This document shows positions 1 to 5,848 of a DNA stretch of 10,619 nucleotides, one piece after another. Within the stretch, counting starts at the first letter, position 1, and every line of letters begins with the position of its first letter. The position numbers and the translations under genes were made by a program. This DNA comes from Firmicutes bacterium UBA6811. Lineage in GTDB: Bacteria > Bacillota > SHA-98 > UBA4971. The stretch is from NCBI GenBank assembly GCA_002452295.1, contig DKEX01000093.1, positions 1-10,619 of the forward strand, in the 5' to 3' direction. A model generated the notes under the pieces. It was not told where the DNA came from. It saw only the letters and a list, made by a program, of their open reading frames with translations, and did no database searches.

Positions 1-191
1 CGCCCGAGGATCTCGCCGCTGGCCGTCTCGGCGGCGAGCGCGACGGCGACGTCGCTGAACGGCGGAAAGAGCAGGGCCGGGAGACGCCCTACCCTGGCCA
101 CGAATTCCCATAGCCCGGCCAGCGCCGCTACGAATAGCGCCTGGCGCAGGGTCCTGGTATTCGCCGTGCCGAGGAGTCTGGTGGTCCTCAT
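1..191 (-). CDS. ABC transporter permease, NitT/TauT (SsuC/TauC) type, N-terminal part
   Basis: This is the N-terminal 63 codons of an inner-membrane permease; the rest lies beyond the left edge. The translation starts MRTTRLLG, enters a hydrophobic first membrane segment (about residues 18-31, ending in GLWEFVAR), then reads GRLPALLFPPFSDVAVAL and ETASGEIL. The WE-hydrophobic-G-LP-L-FP-P-DV pattern and the ASGEIL stretch are typical of SsuC/TauC/NitT-family permeases, which import sulfonates, nitrate or pyrimidine precursors. The ATG at 191 is preceded by AGGAGG (205-200) with an 8-nt spacer, which fixes the start. It lies 359 bp downstream of the substrate-binding protein on the same strand, so the two probably form one transporter. 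The ATPase subunit is not seen and may lie further left. Substrate cannot be assigned. Confidence 0.8.
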   Translation of the reverse strand, partial: MRTTRLLGTANTRTLRQALFVAALAGLWEFVARVGRLPALLFPPFSDVAVALAAETASGEILG

Positions 192-550
192 GAATGCGGC
201 CTCCTGCCTCTTGGAAGCTGCGTTCCGCGCCGGCATCCCTGGTCAATAGGAGGCACGACGCGGCATCGGAACGCGTGGCTTGACGCTTGAACTTGCTCTC
301 GAGCCTGAGTCTGAGTCCAAGACCAAGTCTGAGCCGGGGGCTGGGCCTGAACCTGGCTTTGAGTCCGGGTCGCGGTCGGGGTGCGAGACCCAACCCCAGG
401 CGCGGTCGAACCCGTCGGGCGAGGCATGTCGCTTTCGTACGTAGTCTCCATAACACGCACCTGTTGCCGACGGTGGACCGGCAACCATGGCCCGATCCCA
501 GTGAATTCCCTGTGAAGCGTAACTCGTCCGTGTGCGTGAGCGCTCCCGGT
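192..550. other. Intergenic spacer between binding protein and permease
   Basis: No convincing gene is present in these 359 bases. Open frames exist on both strands only because the low-complexity array at 301-414 contains no stop codons; their translations are dipeptide-rich and resemble nothing. The spacer is long for two genes of one ABC operon. It holds the permease ribosome binding site (205-200) at one end. A short inverted repeat, CCCGG (545-549) and CCGGG (557-561), overlaps the stop codon of the binding-protein gene, but it lacks a T-tract and is too small to call a terminator. Confidence 0.6.
301..414. repeat. Degenerate hexanucleotide array
   Basis: About 19 consecutive 6-nt units keep strict register from 301 to 414. 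Examples are GAGCCT, GAGTCT, GAGTCC, AAGTCT, GAGCCG, GGGCCT, GAGTCC, GGGTCG and CGGTCG. The general pattern is two purines, G, then pyrimidine-rich. The units are diverged, so this is an old or fast-drifting simple repeat, not a recent exact expansion. Read in any frame it gives dipeptide-like repeats (for example TQ/SQ/AQ on the minus strand). It resembles the hexanucleotide array inside the MFS gene at 3487-3564. No function is evident. Confidence 0.7.
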
Positions 551-1594
551 CTACCGCCGGGATTGCAGTTGTTGGATGGGAGACGGCTCACCCGCCCTGT
601 CCCCGACGAAGGCGACGAGATTCTCCCATGCGATGTCGCCGAGGGTGCGGGGGACCTTCTTGATGTAGCCGGCCTTCTGCATGAAGTCGGCGAAGCCCAT
701 GAGGCCATACGGTGCCGTCGTGTAGTCCATGCCCGGCCAGGTGAGGTAACGATAGGTTTTCTCTACGCTGAGGCCGAACTCGGGGGCCAGGAGGGCCGCG
801 GCCTCCTTCTTGTTGGAGTTGATCCATGCCATGGCCTCGCTGATGGCCATGGCGAAGCACGCGTACGCCACGGGGTTGCCGTCGTGGAACCGCGTTGTGG
901 CGACACCCACGTTAAAGCTGAAGGGCTGGCCGAAGCAGGTCACGTCGTCCACGACCAGGTGCATGCCGGGCTGGCTAAGCTCCTCGAAGAGGTAGGGCGG
1001 GGTGGTGAAGTGAGCCACGATGCCCTTCCTGGATATGAGGGCGGCCGCTCCGTCGGGATGCGGCATGGCTACGACGCTTTTCTCGAAGACGGTCGGGGAG
1101 CCAAGCTCCCTCTCCGCCTGCATGGCGAGGAGGATGTGCTGCACGCTTCCGGGTGACGGCAGCGCAATCTTGTCGCCCGGCTTGAAGTCCTTGAGGCTCT
1201 TGATGGACGGGTTGTTCGTCACAAGCCCCACGGGCACTACACAGAACCCCACCGCCGCCTTCCATGGGCAGCCTTTGTCCCAGCCGATGATGAACGGCGG
1301 GATCCCCATGAATCCGACGTCGACCTCGCCTGAGACCAGCGCCTCGCGCACCGCCGCGCCCGAGCCATACTCCTTCCAGACGGGCTTCAGGCCATACTTC
1401 TCGAAGATCCTCTGCTTTTGGGCAACCATGAGCGGCGCATACACGAGACCGAACTGACCTGCGATGCGGATCTCCTGCCCCTGCGCTTGAGGCGAGCGGG
1501 CTGCGCTGACGATGTCGCCACCGCCACCACCGGCCAGACCCGGGCCTCCTACGAGGAGCGCCACGCACACAATGATCCCCCACAGCCGTCTCAT
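551..1594 (-). CDS. ABC transporter substrate-binding protein, NitT/TauT (SsuA/NMT1-like) family
   Basis: Extracytoplasmic binding protein (347 aa) that would deliver a small solute to the adjacent permease. Residues 1-21 form a signal sequence (MRRLWGIIVCVALLVGG), followed by a Gly-rich linker and SAARS, a plausible signal-peptidase-I site. The mature part has the family layout: EIRIAGQFGLVYAPLMVAQKQRIFEKYGLKPVW (about 41-73), GSGAAVREALVSGEVDVGFMGIPP (about 77-100), GLVTNNPSIKSLKDFKPGDKIALPSPGSVQ (second lobe, about 123-152). The ATG at 1594 is chosen because GGAGGG (1609-1604) sits 9 nt upstream and the signal peptide begins there; an in-frame ATG at 1654 would add a 20-residue polar extension. 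There is no lipobox cysteine near the end of the signal sequence; the only Cys (C10) is inside the hydrophobic core. Substrate is unknown; sulfonates, nitrate, riboflavin and HMP precursors are all bound by relatives. Confidence 0.85.
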   Translation of the reverse strand: MRRLWGIIVCVALLVGGPGLAGGGGGDIVSAARSPQAQGQEIRIAGQFGLVYAPLMVAQKQRIFEKYGLKPVWKEYGSGAAVREALVSGEVDVGFMGIPPFIIGWDKGCPWKAAVGFCVVPVGLVTNNPSIKSLKDFKPGDKIALPSPGSVQHILLAMQAERELGSPTVFEKSVVAMPHPDGAAALISRKGIVAHFTTPPYLFEELSQPGMHLVVDDVTCFGQPFSFNVGVATTRFHDGNPVAYACFAMAISEAMAWINSNKKEAAALLAPEFGLSVEKTYRYLTWPGMDYTTAPYGLMGFADFMQKAGYIKKVPRTLGDIAWENLVAFVGDRAGEPSPIQQLQSRR

Positions 1595-1786
1595 ACCCAG
1601 GAACCCTCCCTCTCCACGAGTCTGCAACATCCAGTGATGCTGCGACATGATCATTCAATATGACGGCGGCAGGGCCGGTGTGCACGGCCAGATCGGAAAA
1701 CGTGCAGGGGGGACACGGTGAAGGAGTCGTGCGGTTGGCCGCGCTGCAAGGCACAGCAGGTTGTCGGGCATGGACCGTGGACCGCG

Positions 1787-2233
1787 TCAGTTCCCCCCGA
1801 TCAGCCGGAGGAGAAGCGCGGTGATGCCTGCGGCTGCGAGCGGCCCCACCGGGATTCCGCGAAGCAGGCAAACGCCGATGACGGTCCCGACGAGGATGCC
1901 AGCGATGATGTCTGGGCGCGCCTGAAGGAGCTGGACGCCCTGGCCGTTGACGTAGGTCGCGGCGGCGCCACCGACGATGGCGAGCAGGCCCGGCCACGTG
2001 CAGAACGCACGCAGCACCTGGTCCATGGTAACCTGCTTCGTGGAGAGCGGCGAAAGAACCGCGATCATGAGCAGGACCAGCCCGAGCTGAAGCGCCCGTT
2101 GCTCGAGGAATGCGGCGAGGGAGTTCAGGCCTGCTGCCTGTATGAAGAGCAACGCCGCAGCCGCGCCAGCGATGAGGGTGTTGCCGAACGCAAGCCCCAC
2201 GGCGAGGACCACCAGAAGCGGGAGACCGTCCAT
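1787..2233 (-). CDS. UPF0756/DUF441 family integral membrane protein
   Basis: Small polytopic membrane protein of 148 aa, the normal length for the UPF0756 family (B. subtilis YtwI, E. coli YeaL), whose function is not established. Four or five hydrophobic segments are visible, starting MDGLPLLVVLAVGLAFGNTLIAGAAAALL. Family signatures follow: LVLLMIAVLSPLSTKQVT, then RPDIIAGILVGTVIGVCLLRGIPVGPLAAAGITALLL near the C terminus. The start at 2233 is preferred because GGAGG (2248-2244) lies 10 nt upstream; an ATG seven codons earlier (2254) has no such site. It lies 192 bp upstream of the binding-protein gene on the same strand, so co-transcription is possible but unproven. The 19-bp tandem repeats begin right behind its ribosome binding site. 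Confidence 0.88.
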   Translation of the reverse strand: MDGLPLLVVLAVGLAFGNTLIAGAAAALLFIQAAGLNSLAAFLEQRALQLGLVLLMIAVLSPLSTKQVTMDQVLRAFCTWPGLLAIVGGAAATYVNGQGVQLLQARPDIIAGILVGTVIGVCLLRGIPVGPLAAAGITALLLRLIGGN

Positions 2234-2913
2234 TGTAGAATCGCCTCCACTCATATGCTGTGCAGCCCGGCCGCTGCTGTGGAACCCGCCCGTTGCTGTA
2301 TGGCCCCACCCCTGCTATGGCGCCCGGCCGCCAGGCCGCGTCCGGCCGCTCATGTGTCGCGCTGGAGTGCGGTGGACTGGAATGCAAAGGGGCCGCGAGC
2401 CATACCGGGGCTTCCTGCCTCCCGGAGGCCCGCCGCGTGGCCGTGGGCAACGCCACCGGGGTCGTGTGCCGAAACGCCCGCAGTCGTCGGCAGACAGATG
2501 CCGCTCGGCGTTACAGGCGGCGACGCCCCCGGGCAGTTGCTCCTATGGCATATCTATTGATTTGCCTCATAGAAGAGACCGGCGGGTCCCGGCCTCCGCG
2601 AGACGGCGTGACGCAAAAGGCAGAAGGTATGAGGCTGTCACAAAGGAGCAAATTATGCCTGGCGGTCTGTGGCCGGGGCTTCCGTGCTGCACTGGCGCGG
2701 GATGCGCCCCCGGAACCGGAATCACTGGTATGCCAGGGCGACCGGTAACGGCCAGTGGCACCGGCTGGCGGGCTTCACAGTCGAGCGGTGAAACCGATGA
2801 GTGGTCTCGAGGCGGGTGGTCCTTGCCCGACACCCGTCGCGCGCCGGTCGCAGCCTGCACGGCCGCACGTAAACAGGGGGCGCCGGCGAACTGCCGGCCT
2901 GGAGGTAGGCATC
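2234..2913. other. 680-bp gene-poor stretch between divergent genes
   Basis: This stretch separates the minus-strand DUF441 gene from the plus-strand MFS gene and must hold the promoters of both, but I see no convincing -35/-10 pair. It contains the 19-bp degenerate tandem repeats (2247-2322) and, on the plus strand, a strong isolated ribosome-binding-like sequence AAAGGAG (2642-2648) six bases before an ATG at 2655. The frame from that ATG runs out of phase into the MFS gene until 3476 and its translation looks like a shadow. Other open frames are also compositional. A decayed gene cannot be excluded. Confidence 0.5.
2247..2322. repeat. Four-copy degenerate 19-bp tandem repeat
   Basis: Four adjacent 19-nt units run 2247-2265, 2266-2284, 2285-2303 and 2304-2322. 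All begin with CC (three with CCC), and at unit positions 10-15 they read TGCTGT, TGCTGT, TGCTGT and TGCTAT. The other positions are variable and C/G-rich. A following stretch (from 2323) begins CCCGGCCGCC but loses the TGCTGT core. The array lies 13 bp upstream of the DUF441 start codon and overlaps its ribosome binding site at the near edge. A 19-nt period is close to two helical turns, so repeated protein-binding sites are conceivable. Confidence 0.55.
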
Positions 2914-4338
2914 ATGCGACCGAAGAACGTTCTTCCATTTGCAGTCCTCTGCACCGTTCCGTTCATCCTCGTGCTGGGCAACTCCATGCTCATCCCGGTG
3001 CTGCCCAGGATCAGGTCGGCGCTTCACCTCACCCAGGCCCAGACGGGCCTCTTCATCACGGCCTTCTCGATCCCGGCGGGGCTGGCCATCATGCTTGTCG
3101 GCGCCCTTTCCGACCGCATCGGGCGCAAGCGGGTTATAGCCCCCAGCCTCATCGTGTATGGGGCGGGGGGCATCGCGGCGGCACTGGCAGCGATCCTCGT
3201 GGAACGTCCGTACTGGCTCATTCTTGCTGCGAGAGTGATCCAGGGCGTAGGCGCGGCGGGCACGGGCCCTATAGCCACGGCAGTGGCCGGAGACATGTTC
3301 CAGTCCCAGGAAAGGACCAGGGCCGTCGGTATACTCGAGGCCTCCAACGGCTTCGGCAAGGTGATCAGCCCTGTGCTGGGCGCCGGTGCGGCGCTGGTGG
3401 CGTGGTGGGCGCCATTCCTGCTATTCGCCGTGGTGGCATTTCCGGCGGCTATCGGCGTATGGGCCCTCTGCCCTGAGCCGGCGGCGCGGGACCGAGATCG
3501 GGTTCAGAATCGGGATCGGGATCGGGATCGGGATCGCAATCGCGACCGGGATCGGGATCGGGGCTCCGGCGGAGGCCGCAGCTCCGGCAAGGGCGCAGCC
3601 TCCAGCGAGGACCCAGCCCCCGGCGACGGCCCCGGCCAGGACCAGCGCCGAGACCAGAGCGGAGACCAGGGCCAGTGCTGGGGTCAGGGCCGCGGTCGGC
3701 GCCGACGGCAGACCAGCATGCGCACGTACTTTGCCGACCTCCGACGCGTGTTTAAAGAGAAGGGCTGGTCTCTCGCAGCGTGCTACGTGGCGGGCGCGGT
3801 GGTCCTGCTCGTCCTTTTCGGCATGCTCTTCTACTTCTCGGACGTCCTAGAGGATCGCTTCAAGATCGGCGGCCTCATGAAGGGCCTCCTGATAGCCGCG
3901 CCCATCCTCGTGATGTCTGTAACCTCGCTCCTTGCGGGGCTGTTCCTGGAGAAACACGGGACGTTGCTCAAGACGGCCACCTGGGCGGGGCTTGCGCTTG
4001 TGGCCGCGTCCCTCGGTCTCCTGGCCTTCGGCTCCGGGCTCGTGTGGCTGGGGGCGCTGACGGCCGTGATCGGGTTCGGGAGCGGCCTGGTGCTGCCCTC
4101 CCTGAACACGATGGTGACCAGCGCGGCGGGAGGGCAGACGCGCGGGATGGTGACCTCTGTGTACGGAGCAGTGCGGTTCCTCGGGGTCGCGGCGGGGCCG
4201 CCAGTGTTCGGTCTCATAATGGACTCGCGACGCATTTCCGTGTTCGGCCCGGCCGCGGTGGCGGCGGGCGCCGCTGCGCTTTTCGTCGTCCTCGCGCTGG
4301 ACCAGAGACTCCTCGCCCCGCCGTCGGGGGACCGCTAG
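2914..4338 (+). CDS. MFS transporter, multidrug-exporter type (YfmO-like), with Arg-Asp repeat insertion
   Basis: Inner-membrane secondary transporter of 474 aa, probably a proton-driven exporter of drugs or other small molecules. The N-terminal half (about residues 5-186) has six hydrophobic segments and the MFS motif A, GALSDRIGRKRVI, at 63-75; VIQGVGAAGTGPI (108-120) fits TM4. The C-terminal half (about 285-465) has six more. The loops LRRVFKEKGWS and FKIGGLMKGLLIAAPILVMSV look like Bacillus YfmO/ACDE-type exporters. ATG 2914 is chosen over upstream in-frame ATGs because GGAGGT (2901-2906) lies 7 nt before it and hydrophobic sequence follows at once. The cytoplasmic loop between TM6 and TM7 is swollen by about 80 residues (189-268): an Arg-Asp run, then a Gly/Pro/Gln/Arg-rich tract ending GRGRRRRQ. 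Both halves stay in one frame, so the gene is probably functional. No clear terminator follows. Substrate unknown. Confidence 0.88.
   Translation: MRPKNVLPFAVLCTVPFILVLGNSMLIPVLPRIRSALHLTQAQTGLFITAFSIPAGLAIMLVGALSDRIGRKRVIAPSLIVYGAGGIAAALAAILVERPYWLILAARVIQGVGAAGTGPIATAVAGDMFQSQERTRAVGILEASNGFGKVISPVLGAGAALVAWWAPFLLFAVVAFPAAIGVWALCPEPAARDRDRVQNRDRDRDRDRNRDRDRDRGSGGGRSSGKGAASSEDPAPGDGPGQDQRRDQSGDQGQCWGQGRGRRRRQTSMRTYFADLRRVFKEKGWSLAACYVAGAVVLLVLFGMLFYFSDVLEDRFKIGGLMKGLLIAAPILVMSVTSLLAGLFLEKHGTLLKTATWAGLALVAASLGLLAFGSGLVWLGALTAVIGFGSGLVLPSLNTMVTSAAGGQTRGMVTSVYGAVRFLGVAAGPPVFGLIMDSRRISVFGPAAVAAGAAALFVVLALDQRLLAPPSGDR
3487..3564 (+). repeat. In-frame hexanucleotide (CGGGAT) expansion inside the MFS gene
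   Basis: Thirteen consecutive 6-nt units run from 3487 to 3564 in register with the codons. Units 5-8 (3511-3534) and 11-12 (3547-3558) are exact CGGGAT; the others differ by one to three bases (CGGGAC, CGAGAT, CGGGTT, CAGAAT, CGCAAT, CGCGAC, CGGGGC). Each unit encodes Arg-Asp or a close variant, giving residues 192-217 of the transporter. A hexamer gains or loses two codons without a frameshift, so length change is tolerated. This tract falls in the predicted cytoplasmic central loop. Confidence 0.9.
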
Positions 4339-4551
4339 ACTACAGGCGTTTGCCTTGGATGCGGGCAGCGCGATGGCGTGTGGAGTTTTCTGTAAGGATG
4401 GAGGAGCTCGCGCGGTGGCCGCGAACCTGAAGCGGGGTGCGCGGTCGGCATGGCGGAGCTGGTCGTCCTTCTGATGATGTTCGATCCAGTCTAGCGGGCA
4501 GGGAAGTGCGCGGGCGCGGGAGGTGGTAGCAAAGCGCTGGTCAGAACCGGG

Positions 4552-4824
4552 GTGGAGGTGCTCGCGAGGGACGGCTTCAGCCTGCCGTGGGTGAAGCCCT
4601 CGCCCAATATCGCCACCCTGGCTAGCGCCACGGTGTACCCCGGCACGTGCTTCATCGAGGGGTTCGCGACGGTGTCTGAGGGGCGCGGCACGGATCACCC
4701 GTTCGAGTGGGTGGGCGCCCCGTGGATCGACGGCTCCGCTCTTGCGCGCCGACTGAACGCGCTGCGCCTGCCGGGCGTGACCTTGGGGGCCGGCGCTGTA
4801 TCGGCCCGGCATCTGGCAGGCTAG
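4552..4824 (+). pseudogene. namZ: Fragment of NamZ (DUF1343) exo-beta-N-acetylmuramidase gene
   Basis: An open stretch of 90 codons (first possible start GTG 4552; in-frame stop at 4492-4494 upstream) preserves several adjacent signatures of the DUF1343/NamZ family. These are LPWVKPSPN (codons 11-19), VYPGTCFIEG (28-37), SEGRGT (42-47), PFEWVGAPWIDG (50-61) and LNALRLPGV (68-76). NamZ enzymes release terminal MurNAc during cell-wall recycling and are about 400 aa, so this is roughly an 80-residue internal piece. The N-terminal domain is absent, and after LPGV the sequence loses family character and stops. No good ribosome binding site precedes it. I read it as a decayed gene; a sequencing frameshift is less likely because I find no NamZ-like sequence in other frames nearby. 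Confidence 0.75.
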
Positions 4825-5047
4825 AAGGCTGGCAGGCTGGCGGGACGGCAATCCGACGATCAGCACGCGGCTTCTGACGTGCTTTACAGCCGGCGCCTTC
4901 CCGGCTTTCGCGGCTCCCGGACCGTGTCACGTTCCGAGTCTACAGCCGATGCGGTTCCCCGGGGTCGTTTCCAGGCACAAGACAATGCTGATGTCAGCGC
5001 GCATCTCGCCGCGCGGTCATTCCAGCCTGCATTCCGGCGCACGGGCC

Positions 5048-5076
5048 TTGCCCTCTCGGGCCAAATGTGCTATATT
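5048..5076 (+). promoter_or_regulatory. Sigma-70-type promoter candidate for the tRNA genes
   Basis: TTGCCC (5048-5053) and TATATT (5071-5076) are separated by exactly 17 bp, and TG at 5068-5069 makes an extended -10. Transcription would start near 5083, about 80 bp before tRNA-Ser. It stands out from the GC-rich surroundings. A second AT-rich word, TATATA (5147-5152), lies nearer the tRNA but has no plausible -35. Confidence 0.6.
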
Positions 5077-5165
5077 GACAGTGTCACAACGGATGTCTCG
5101 AGATCCACGGGGCTCGCAGGGTCCCGGACGGGTTAGAAGACCGGACTATATAGAGAGCTTCAAGC

Positions 5166-5260
5166 GGAGAGATACCCAAGCTGGCTGAAGGGGAAGGTTT
5201 GCTAAACCTTTAGACGGTTGAACAAACCGTGCGGGGGTTCGAATCCCCCTCTCTCCGCCA
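5166..5260 (+). tRNA. tRNA-Ser (anticodon GCT)
   Basis: Class II tRNA with all arms present. The acceptor stem is GGAGAGA (5166-5172) with TCTCTCC (5250-5256), discriminator G5257 and encoded CCA (5258-5260). The anticodon stem AAGGT (5194-5198)/ACCTT (5206-5210) encloses loop TTGCTAA with anticodon GCT at 5201-5203, reading AGC/AGU serine codons. The long variable arm ACGGTT (5214-5219)/AACCGT (5225-5230) is diagnostic for serine. The T stem is GGGGG/CCCCC around TTCGAAT. Confidence 0.97.
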
Positions 5261-5272
5261 TCTTTTGACGAC

Positions 5273-5296
5273 GACGGCCTGCGGGCCGTCTTGTTC
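5273..5296 (+). terminator. Hairpin between the two tRNA genes (terminator-like or processing element)
   Basis: A perfect 7-bp stem, GACGGCC (5273-5279) and GGCCGTC (5284-5290), closes a TGCG tetraloop and is followed by TTGTTC. The stem is stable but the T-run is interrupted, so termination would be partial. Only 20 bp remain before the next tRNA, with no visible promoter. This favours co-transcription of both tRNAs, with the hairpin acting as an attenuator or spacer structure. Confidence 0.45.
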
Positions 5297-5316
5297 ACAT
5301 CGCACACAAGTGTTGC

Positions 5317-5392
5317 GCGCCCGTAGCTCAGTGGATAGAGCATCTGACTTCGGATCAGAGGGTCGTGGGTTCGAGTCCCTCCGGGCGCGCCA
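5317..5392 (+). tRNA. tRNA-Arg (anticodon TCG)
   Basis: Acceptor stem GCGCCCG (5317-5323) pairs with CGGGCGC (5382-5388), with discriminator G5389 and encoded CCA (5390-5392). The anticodon stem TCTGA (5343-5347)/TCAGA (5355-5359) holds loop CTTCGGA with anticodon TCG at 5350-5352, reading CGA and possibly other CGN arginine codons. The D arm (GCTC/GAGC) is normal. The T stem GTGGG/CCCTC has a T-T mismatch at its second pair, where tRNA-Arg genes often show G-T; the remaining pairs are intact, so it is probably functional. Confidence 0.95.
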
Positions 5393-5400
5393 GTAATGAC

Positions 5401-5440
5401 GGGGGTTTGCGGGGTCGATGAGGAACTGCAAGCCCCCCTT
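5401..5440 (+). terminator. Rho-independent-like terminator after tRNA-Arg
   Basis: GGGGGTTTGC (5401-5410) pairs over ten positions (one G-T) with GCAAGCCCCC (5428-5437) around a 17-nt loop. CTTTC follows, a short T-run. It starts 8 bases after the tRNA-Arg CCA, the expected place for the end of the tRNA transcript. The loop is large and the T-run weak, so efficiency is uncertain. Confidence 0.6.
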
Positions 5441-5838
5441 TCATCGTCACCCTCTCATAGGTCGTCAATAGGCGACTCACTATCTGAACTCCGACTCTCT
5501 CCGACTAGTCTGCGCCTACGTGAGGTTAGAAGGATGAAGCTAGGGGCTTCGCCTAGAGCCTGCATATTTCATGGCACCCTCCCGAACCATGCCGCCTTGA
5601 GTTCGAAGAATCCTCAGTGTTCCATAATCTAGAGTTGTCTGGTGAAATTGAAGCCTGGTCGGGCGGCAGCACCAGCCCTTCAGCAAGAAGGGCGACCAGC
5701 CTGCTCGCTCGATACTGCGCTGTTGCATATTCAAAGAACGTAACATCAGGTAACCGCTTAGGCATACCGTCCAAAAAAATCTTCCGTCTATAGAAGGAAT
5801 TGCTGTCTGCACGGCGTATGATACATGCAGAAGGAAAG

Positions 5839-5848
5839 AAAACGTTTT
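5839..5848 (+). promoter_or_regulatory. Palindromic LacI-family operator candidate
   Basis: AAAACGTTTT is a perfect 10-bp palindrome with the central CG typical of LacI/GalR-family operators. It lies 23 bp upstream of the start codon of the LacI-type gene, the usual position for autorepression. The outer flanks (GAAAG before, ATGG after) are not symmetric. A related but imperfect site occurs near the end of the same gene, upstream of the isomerase. Confidence 0.55.

Larger units (their letters stand above)
4339..5165. other. 827-bp stretch holding a gene remnant and a tRNA promoter
   Basis: Between the MFS gene and tRNA-Ser I see no intact gene. The stretch holds the NamZ remnant (4552-4824) and the promoter candidate at 5048-5076. 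A small hairpin, AGCCGG (4888-4893) with CCGGCT (4901-4906), is followed by TTTCG and could at best be a weak terminator. Just after the remnant, GGCAGGCT-like words recur (around 4816-4840). Other open frames look like high-GC noise. Confidence 0.55.

Noticed and set aside
301..414. CRISPR array or phage-like direct repeats
   Set aside because: The period is 6 nt with no spacers, so this is simple-sequence repeat, not CRISPR. The 19-bp repeats at 2247-2322 also lack spacers.
1595..1786. TPP riboswitch before the NMT1-like binding protein
   Set aside because: Relatives importing thiamine precursors often have one, but I find no TPP-riboswitch core motifs on the minus strand here.
975..2456. 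493-codon minus-strand frame spanning the binding-protein and DUF441 genes
   Set aside because: It is out of phase with both recognised proteins, and its translation is Arg/Pro/Ala/Gly-rich noise.
2142..3476. Long open frame on the plus strand overlapping the start of the MFS gene
   Set aside because: It is stop-free because of high GC; its translation shows no family character and it overlaps a clearly real gene in another frame. Only the isolated ribosome-binding-like site at 2642-2648 was kept as a finding.
3847..4866. 339-codon minus-strand frame opposite the MFS gene and NamZ remnant
   Set aside because: It is antisense to two recognisable coding sequences, with no family signatures.
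4888..4910. Hairpin AGCCGG/CCGGCT followed by TTT as a terminator
   Set aside because: The stem is only 6 bp and the T-run only three, with no gene directly upstream apart from a relic.
5146..5152. TATATA as the -10 of a promoter right before tRNA-Ser
   Set aside because: No -35-like hexamer lies at 16-18 bp upstream; the pair at 5048-5076 is much better.
5553..5765. Minus-strand frame of about 70 codons divergent from the LacI-type gene
   Set aside because: It has no good ribosome binding site, its C-terminal part looks random, and I recognise no family. A real small protein or gene fragment cannot be fully excluded.
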